DNA from: Eustoma russellianum
Lineage: Eukaryota; Streptophyta; Magnoliopsida; Gentianales; Gentianaceae
Length of the DNA stretch: 64,000 nt
Assembly (NCBI GenBank): GCA_036186865.1
Contig: AP025043.1
Location: forward strand, 34,433,657-34,497,656
Reading direction: 5' to 3'
Below are positions 56,758 to 64,000 of the stretch, piece by piece; position 1 is the stretch's first letter; each line of letters starts with the position of its first letter. A program made the translations under genes and the position numbers. Below the pieces are notes generated by a model that was not told the origin of the DNA, made no database searches, and saw nothing but the letters and a program-made list of their open reading frames with translations.

Positions 56758-57944
56758 TGATGAGCCAAATAAAGGCTAGAAAACGTTTCCAAGACTTTAT
56801 CTTCTATTCCAAACTGATTTGAACCTCGGCTATGGCAAAGAAAATCACAATGACACCCCTTGAACTGTAACCGTTTGTTCTTGGCTCAATTCATGCCAAC
56901 ACCTCTTCCTCTTTGGCATTCCAACACATCTAAAACCTCATTGAGACCCTAAGATGCTGTAAACTAAGAATGAAGTAAGTACTAACAAGTTCTAGGCTAT
57001 GAACTTGAAAGAAACCGTTTAGTGGTTTTAACTTCAACTAGAAAAGTTGAGAATTCCTTAAAGGAAATTTTGATTTAAATGTATTTGAATTGTCCTTATT
57101 TTTACATTCAGCTTCCTATTCTACTTATAGCCAACGAAATTTACAAGGGTACAAGGTTTAAAGTACAAAGTACAAGACTAAAAAGAACATGCTTGCTTTT
57201 GAACAATTTTGGTTCCAAGAAAGCTGGTTGCTTTGCCGTGCATTCTTGGTTGTTTTCAGCCTTCTTTCTTGATCAATTTTGATTGGATAATACTTTGAGC
57301 AGCTTGCTTTGAATTGCCTTTGATTGGTTGTAAGTTTGGCTTTGAATTTTCAAAGGAATTAAGCCTTAACCAGTCGTCCTCTTCAAGGAGTTTGATTGGA
57401 TCAATTTTTGTGCAGCTTGCTTGCTTGTCTTCAACTTGTTTTTGATTGGTTTGAACATTTGCAAGACTTCTTCCAATTGGTTAATGCTTTGAGTAGCTTG
57501 TCTATCCTTGTTTAACGTAAAGAACAATTCAGATTTTGACATGGGTGCTTGTCACCTCCTTGCTTGTTAGCTACTTGCTTATCACCTCCTTGCTTGAACA
57601 AAAATTCAGATTCTAATTGCATTTTCAAGCTAAGTACGTGTACCTGAAAGACAAGGCAATAATACAACACAAACTATCCTAAAACAAGGTTAACCAACCA
57701 ACAATATTAAAAAGAACAACTAAAGATATGTACAACATGTTTTTGATACAGCTAGATCAAAGCTTGTATCATATAAACCCAATGGACATCATCTCTGCTT
57801 GGTTCATCCTCTTCATGCCTATAAAGAAATGATTCAACGCAATGCAACAACTTCTTAGCCATATTCCTTGTTATGGGACCTGTGCGGGGCAGTGAGGTGT
57901 CATCATCAGTGTTTGTATCCACAAGGTTAGGCTGTAGTTCATCA
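56758..57944 (-). repeat. Element J 3' LTR
   Basis: 1187 bp homologous to the element F LTR. It includes the end of the integrase frame (57752-57944). A TATAAGTA box lies on the minus strand at 57122-57129. Confidence 0.88.
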
Positions 57945-59086
57945 TTCCCTCCCACTTGAGAAGGATTCGTCCTCGAATCTGAATCAATAATAAATGGAGA
58001 AAGGTCAACAACATTAAAAGTTTTAGAGATAGGACCATACCTTTCTTCATGAAGATCAAGAACATAGGCATTATCACCAAGCCGTTTCAACACTTTGAAC
58101 GGTCCATCGCCTCTTGGCTTCAACTTTGAGTCCCTTTCCTTAGGGAATCTTTCTTTCCTCAAGTGTAACCAAACAAGATCACCAGGCTCAAATATAACAA
58201 CTTTACGATTCCTGTTGGCTCTATTGGCATACACTTTATTCTTAGCTTCAAGTTGTGACTTAACCTTTTCATGCAATTCTTTCACAAGTTTTGCTTTTCG
58301 TTCACCATCTAAACTAACACGTTCATGAACAGGTATGGGAACAAGATCAAGCGGGGACAAATGGTTAAAGCCATAAACAACTTCAAAAGGAGAATGCAAT
58401 GTTCCACTATGAACAACTCTATTGTATGCAAACTCAATATAAGCTAAGCAGTCTTCCCAATTCTTTAAGTTCTTTTGAATGACAACACGTAACAGTTGAG
58501 ACAAAGTTCTATTAACAACTTCAGTTTGACCATCGGTTTGTGGGTGAGCAGTTGTAGAAAATAACAATTTAGTACCAAGTCTACTCCACAAAACATGCCA
58601 GAAATGACTTAGAAACTTGGTATCTCTATCACTAACAATTGTACGTGGCATGCCATGCAATCTAACAATCTCCTTAAAGAACAATTCAGCAATATGAATA
58701 GCATCATCAACTTTCTTACATGCAATGAAATGTGCCATTTTGGAAAATCTATCAACAACAACAAAGATGCTATCTTTACCAGTTTTGGATCGAGGCAATC
58801 CCAATACAAAGTACATAGAAAGATCAGTCCAAGGTGAGCTTGGAACAGATAAGGGAGTGTACAATCCATGTGGTTGTGTTCTAGATTTTGCTTGTTTGCA
58901 AGTAATACATTGGTCACATACCTTATCAACATGTGCTTTCATATGCGGCCAGAAGAAATGCTCCTTAAGTGTTTCCAAAGTTTTTAACGAGCCAAAATGA
59001 CCCATTAAACCTCCTCCATGAGCTTCTTTTATCAACAACTCTCTTAATGAACACATTGGTACACATAACTTATGTTCTTTAAACAA
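57752..59086 (-). pseudogene. pol: Element J integrase and LTR-encoded tail
   Basis: Follows a nonsense TAA at 59087-59089, where relatives have Tyr in DGYLFKE. It holds the integrase zinc region (GGGLMGHFGSLKTLETLKEHFFW, CDQCITCKQ), the DDE core (SMYFVLGLPRSKTG with MDF changed to MYF at the first catalytic Asp, VSDRDTKFLSHFW, QTEVVNRTL), and the GPFKVLKRLGDNAY module. The tail contains GPITRNMAKKLL beyond the polypurine tract. The first Asp of the triad appears mutated to Tyr, which would abolish activity. Confidence 0.88.
57945..57957 (-). other. Element J polypurine tract
   Basis: AAGTGGGAGGGAA on the minus strand before TGATGAAC, one base different from the element F tract. Confidence 0.85.
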
Positions 59087-60962
59087 TTAACCATCATGCA
59101 AGTAATATTTAGCAAAAGGTGAATCAATGCATGCTTGATAGATAGAACTAAAGTCATGATCAGAATGATACATCTCTTTGATAGACTCAAAACCAAACAC
59201 GTTCAGCAACAACATTTTCTTTTCCTTGCTTATACTTGATCACATAAGGGAATTGTTCAATGAACTCAACCCATTTGGCATGTCTTTTGTTCAATTTTCC
59301 TTGACCTTTTAGATACTTAAGGCTTTCATGATCAGTATGAATCAAAAGGTTGCAAATAATGTTTCCAAGTTTGTAAAGAACGGACAAGGGCATACAATTC
59401 TTTATCATATGTTGAATAATTTATGGAAGCTCCTTTCAATTTCTCACTAAAGTAGGCAACAAGTTTGTTACCTTGATGCAATACAGCACCTATGCGAACT
59501 CCACTGGCATCACATTCAACTTCAAACATTTCATCAAAGTTGGGCAATCTCAGGATAGGTGCAGAAGTTAGACGTTTCTTAAGTTCCTCAAAGGCTTGTT
59601 GTTGTGATTCTCCCCATTCAAAACTTACATCTTTTTTGACTAACTCATTCAAGGGTGCATCTATGGTAGAGAAATCCTTCACAAAACGTCTATAGAAGCT
59701 AGCTAATCCATGAAAACTCCTAACATCTCCAGCAGACTTAGGGGTTGGCCACTCAGTTATGGATTTAACTTTCTCTTGGTCCATTTCAATTCCTTCAGCA
59801 CTAATCACAAATCCTAAGAATGTAACCTTCTCCAGACAGAAAGAACACTTCTTGAAATTAGCATACAACTTTTCTTTCTGTAGGGTGACAAAAACAGCTC
59901 TAAGATGGATCAGATGTTCACTTAGGGTTTTGGAGTAGATAAGAATGTCATCAAAGTAAACTACTACAAATTTCCCTATGAATTTCCTTAAGACCTCATT
60001 CATTAACCTCATGAAAGTACTAGGGGCGTTGGTTAAACCAAAGGCATAACTAACCATTCGTACAATCCAAATTTAGTCTTAAAGGTAGTTTTCCATTCAT
60101 CACCTTCCCTAATTCTCACTTGGAAATAACCTTGTTTAAGATCTACTTTGCTAAAGCATCTAGACCCATGCAACATATCCAACATGTCATCCAACCTAGG
60201 AATAGAGTATCTATACTTCACAGTGATCTTATTGATGGCTCTACAATCAGTACACATTCTCCAAGTTCCATCTTTCTTAGGGACAATGATAACAGGAACA
60301 GCACAAGGACTCATACTCTCTTTTACTTTACCTTGGGTCAATAATTCCTCAACTTGTTTTTGGATTTCCTTAGTTTCCTCTGGATTGGCTCTATAGGCAG
60401 GTCTGTTTGGTAGAACAACTCCTGGAATGAAATCTATTTGATGTTCAATGCCTTTTAGAGGTGGTAAACCTGGGGGATCTCCTTCAGGAAACAAGCTAGA
60501 AAATTCTTGAAGTAAAGATGCAACTTCACTTGGTAAAGTAGATGATATTTCAGATGAAGAGAACAGAGTTTCTTTGTAAAGCAAGATATAAACAGTTTTG
60601 TTTGAATTGATAGCATGGAATACCTCGCTTTGAGATGCAAAGAATGCACTTTTCTTTAGAGATGGTTCAGCAGAAACTTTGATTTCTTTCGGTTCAATTT
60701 TAAGATGAGAAGTTTTCAGTTGGTTTTCTTTGATGAAAATCCTTTCCAGTTCCTTTTCTTTTGGATCATTATGGCTTTTTAACATTCGTTGTTGATCCTC
60801 AAAGACTTTGTGCGGGGGCAAGACATTTAATTTGAACAGTTTGTTGTTATGCCTAAAGGAATATCTATTCAGGTAACCATCATATGTAACCTTGTTGTCA
60901 AATTGCCACGGTCTACATAATAAGATTTGACTTGATTGCATAGGGGCTACATCACATAACAC
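59087..60962 (-). pseudogene. pol: Element J protease end, RT and RNase H, frameshifted
   Basis: 60033-60962 runs from LCDVAPMQSSQILL through RT up to LYEWLVMP, then a base missing near 60040 (CCAAAGGC where relatives have CCAAAAGGC) shifts the frame. 59332-60057 continues GLTNAPSTFMRLMNEVL, YFDDILIYS, ECDASGV to HYLQP. A deletion near 59342 removes most of KEFVIHT. 59187-59408 continues HTDHESLKYLKGQGKLNKRHAKW until a deletion of about 40-60 bases near 59200 that removes DALSRRYTL. It is clearly non-functional. Confidence 0.88.
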
Positions 60963-61009
60963 CTCAGCAGAATACCCACCAATTGATAAAGAAACTAGGA
61001 CTTGCTTTG

Positions 61010-62599
61010 TTACTTTAACTTCACCACACTTATTAAGCCACGTAAGTCTATAAGGACGGGGTGATTAACTAAAGGTAACTCAAGTTTCCTAACAAGTTCA
61101 AAACTTGCAACATTGGTACATGAACCGGAGTCAATGATCAAAGTGCAGACTTTCTTTTTAACCATACAGTGAATGTGGAATATGTTCTCTCTTTGCATTT
61201 CAGGTTCTTCAATTTTAATTTGGGTACTTAGAGCTCGATGGACAACTAAGAACTCTTTTGTTTCACACTCATTAATCTCTTCACTAATCTCTTCTTCTTC
61301 CTCGCATGTTTGTTCAATTTCATTGTTTTCCTCACTCTCTTCCAATTCTTCCTCAGAATAATACTCATTAGACTCTTCAATAAACAAGAAGCATTTAGGG
61401 TTGGGACATTGATTAGCAAAATGACCTTTTCCTAAGCATTTAAAACATTGAATATCACGAGCCTTAACATTAGGCGTACCTTCCACCTTGGCTTTGCCTT
61501 TATCAGTGATTGGAAGCTTTGGACGATTTTGGATGTTCTGGGTTGATTTTTCTTGTAATCCACGACCTTGACCTTGTTGTGGACGGAAAGGCGTCATGGG
61601 CTGTGTTCTAGGAAAACTCAAAGGATTAGTCCGAAAAGAAGGGTTAGAAGTTTTTACCTTCAATTGTCTTTCCACTTTCTCAGCAATGTGAACCATAGAA
61701 GCGAGATCAGAGTAAGGTGTAAGTTCCACCTTAAATGCAATCTCTTTGTTCAAACCAGCTAGAAATCTAGCCATTGTGGCTTCCTCAGCTTCTTCTATGT
61801 TAGCCCTGGTAAGCAGATGTTCTAATTCTTTATAAAATTCATCAACAGATCTATTACCTTGAGAAAGTTGTTGCAATTTCTGGAAAATGCTTCTTTCATA
61901 GGAAGGAGATATGAATCTCTTCCTCATCTCTTGTTTCAGCTCAGACCAAGTAACAACAGGGGGCTGTCTTGTTCTTCTCCGGGTGTTCTTCAATTGCTCC
62001 CACCAGAGTAAAGCATAATCTACAAATTCAAAAGTTGCATACCGCACTTTGGCCAATTCAGAATAGTTAGTGCAAGAATACATGTGTTCTACTTTTGTTT
62101 CCCATTGCAGATATGTTTCAGGATAACTTTTCCCTTGGAAGGAGGGTATTGTCAGTTTAGTAGTAATGAACTCTTCTTCAAGATGTTCATCTCTATCAGG
62201 CTGACGTTCATCATGCCGTTCTTCTGGATAGTGTTCTTCATTGTACTCAGGGAGATAATCAAATCTCTCCTCAAAAGAAATGTTCCTACGACCACCATTA
62301 CTACATCGACCTCTACCTCTACCTCTAAGTGATGTGACTTTTCTACGTTCAACATGAGACTCATTACCATAAGAGGTGCCTTCTTGAAAAGGTATACTAG
62401 GTTCCTTTTGATCTGAGGTTGGCTTTTCTACTTTGCTTATCCTTTGTTTGTTATCCTCTATGTCACTTCTCATTAAACCAAACTGATTAACAAGGAAAGT
62501 GAGTGTTTGATGTATATTCTCTAGGGTAACAGGGACTAGGGATGGGACAGGAGTAGATGGGGATAGGTATGGTGCATTATCTTTCTGTTGGGGACCCAT
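61010..62599 (-). pseudogene. gag: Element J gag and protease start
   Basis: ATG 62599 (MGPQQKDNAPYL). An N-terminal helix-rich segment (ENIHQTLTFLVNQFGLMRSDIEDN) is followed by an RGRGRG patch, the gag core (KLTIPSFQGKSYPETYLQWE, VRYATFEFVDYALLWWEQL, VDEFYKELEHLL, MARFLAGLNKEIAF), the zinc knuckle CFKCLGKGHFANQC, an acidic linker and the protease motif LIIDSGSCTNVAS. A single-base loss near 61061 shifts the frame after LVNHP. Up to there the gag is complete, so J could once have supplied gag and enzymes to element F. Confidence 0.88.
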
Positions 62600-64000
62600 G
62601 ATTCAGAAAACAATCTCAAAAGCCAATTAAAATATTGACAAGATGCAAATACTTTACTTTATGTTGACAATTGTTTAAAACAGCAATTTAGACTTTTTCT
62701 CCTAAGGATTCAAGAAAATCACAGAAGTCAAATTGTTGTTCGGGCTGAATGAAATCTACGGGGTTGTTTAAGACAATCCCTCAATTTACTTTACAGCATA
62801 TGCAATTATCAATTGAAGTAAAGTGAAAGTAAAAGCACACAAACAAAGTGTCAGCAAGGGTTTGCTTTAGAAACTTTCAATATTTCAAATCTACAACACT
62901 TTGGTTTGTTTTGGGCACTTTCTTTCTTTTGAGCTTTGCACAGGAATTTCCCTTTTGCAATGTTTAATTTTGGGCTTTTACTCACTTTTCTTTCTTGTGC
63001 AATTCTCTCTTGTCTTGCCTCTTACTTGTTGACAAATACTGGCTTTTCTCTCGTGTATTTCTCAATCAAGCTTAATTTTCTTTCTTTGGGGGGTTTGCTT
63101 GATTGTTATGAGACTACTCCTCACGGCCTACATGAGTCATTGCTCACGACCTTTAATTGCACAAGGTTTGTTGTATTTGGAATTTGAAAGTTTCTCGTAC
63201 ACAACACGACTAAACACTATGTAGTGAGAAATCAATTCACAATTACAACAAGTTCAAATTGAATATAGTGCAAGGTAAGTTCAAAAATTGATCTAAAACA
63301 ACAATTGGATAGCTCTTTAACAGTGTGGGGCTTAAACAATTCCTAACTTCCAGGATGTATCTAAGTCCAACAAATTGTTTGAAACAATTGAAATCAACAA
63401 AAAGATATAGCTATTAGCATTCACCAAGATTTCAAATGAGCTTTAAAGAGTTGTTCTAAACACACGGTTTTGGCAATTGTCCTTTTTTCTTTTTTCTGTT
63501 TTTGATGCAAATGATCTAACTAATCTTAAGATAGCTAAATGCAACTTAGTTGTTTCTAAATGCAATTATAAGTGCTGATTACTCTAACAACTAATGGAAA
63601 TCAGTTTTGATGCAAACTAGCTAACTTGTTTTGTTTTGTTTTTAAGTTATCTATTCTACTTGTTTTTGTTTTGGTTTTCGTTTGTATGATGCAATCAGTT
63701 TCTAAACTAGATGATACTAGATGCAAGTCTTTGTATTCTACTTAACACACGTATATCAACTAGAAACTAGGCAGCAAACATAGTTAACTAAAACTACTTT
63801 TTTTTTGTTCTTAGTTTTCGATTTCTCTTGTACTAAACTAAACAACCAACTAAACCTTTAAACTATGTTGCAAACTAGTCTAACTAAGCTAAATGAGGCA
63901 GCAACTAAAACGTCTAAAACAGATTGCACACAACTACTAAAAACAGAATTTAATGACTTGATTACAAACTAAACTACCAACTAATCTATTTTTGTGTTCA
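62600..64000 (-). other. Element J 5' leader (continues past window)
   Basis: Homologous to the element F leader (32043-34001) over its whole visible length. AT-rich, with repeated CTAAACTA and GCAGCAA-type motifs and no gene. The PBS and 5' LTR should follow beyond 64000. Confidence 0.8.

Larger units (their letters stand above)
56758..64000 (-). mobile_element. Element J: CRM-like Ty3/gypsy retrotransposon, degenerate, 5' end outside window
   Basis: 3' LTR 56758-57944 (1187 bp, TGATGAGCC...GTTCATCA), polypurine tract 57945-57957, broken gag-pol 57752-62599, leader 62600 to the window end. The left flank CATTC (56753-56757) is the predicted target duplication, and the right copy is outside. 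It is the autonomous-type relative of element F: LTR and leader are alignable by eye. It carries at least three frameshifts, a deletion and a nonsense codon, so this copy is dead. Confidence 0.9.

Overview
This window is transposable-element DNA from a higher plant. Almost every base can be assigned to LTR retrotransposons: Ty3/gypsy elements whose RT and integrase look like the CRM (centromeric retrotransposon) clade of chromoviruses, and Ty1/copia elements with very long LTRs that look SIRE/Maximus-like. All five primer-binding sites visible are the 12-mer complementary to plant initiator tRNA-Met. I found no cellular protein gene, rRNA, tRNA or CRISPR array. The CRM-like content and the nesting suggest heterochromatin, possibly pericentromeric, but this is inference. 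I label the elements A to J.

Left block (1-28307). Element A (+, CRM-like) enters from outside the window in gag and ends with its 3' LTR at 25992. Two younger elements split it: B (-, CRM-like, 77-8842, TSD AAGAA) in gag, and C (-, copia, 10963-22302, TSD CCCCA) in the reverse transcriptase. A's 3' LTR abuts, without a PBS, the middle of an integrase gene belonging to an older relative, D (+), which ends with its own 3' LTR at 28307. The simplest reading is that A inserted into D, whose left half lies outside the window.

Middle block (28471-53922). Element E (+, CRM-like, intact 1659-residue polyprotein, TSD TATGT) has its 5' LTR split by element F (-, 29474-46185, TSD AGTGG). F is a gag-only, non-autonomous element, and its own right LTR is split by copia element G (-, 34906-45949, TSD GTTCA). 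Removing the insertions restores LTR pairs of equal length: E 1402/1402, F 1121/1121, G 2981/2981 once an assembly artefact is corrected, and C 2734/2734. A 10-N gap at 34975-34984 lies in G's left LTR, with the same ~44 bases on both sides.

Right block (53923-64000). About 1 kb of AT-rich, unrecognised DNA with a (TA)n microsatellite and a 24-bp tandem repeat is followed by H, an LTR-like segment (54910-56053). Next comes a decayed copia gag remnant (I), which is interrupted by element J (-, from 56758 past the window end). J is a frameshifted CRM-like element whose LTR and leader resemble those of F.

How the parts fit: B and E keep complete gag-PR-RT-RH-INT polyproteins, and C keeps complete gag and pol, so these are the plausible autonomous elements. 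G (capsid part of gag deleted in frame) and F (no enzymes) look like parasites that would need proteins from C-like and J-like elements. LTR pairs of B, C, E, F and G are identical or nearly so, so the nest is young. The CRM-like polyproteins end inside the 3' LTR, and the copia LTRs carry a TATA box preceded by an array of MYB-type AACGG motifs.
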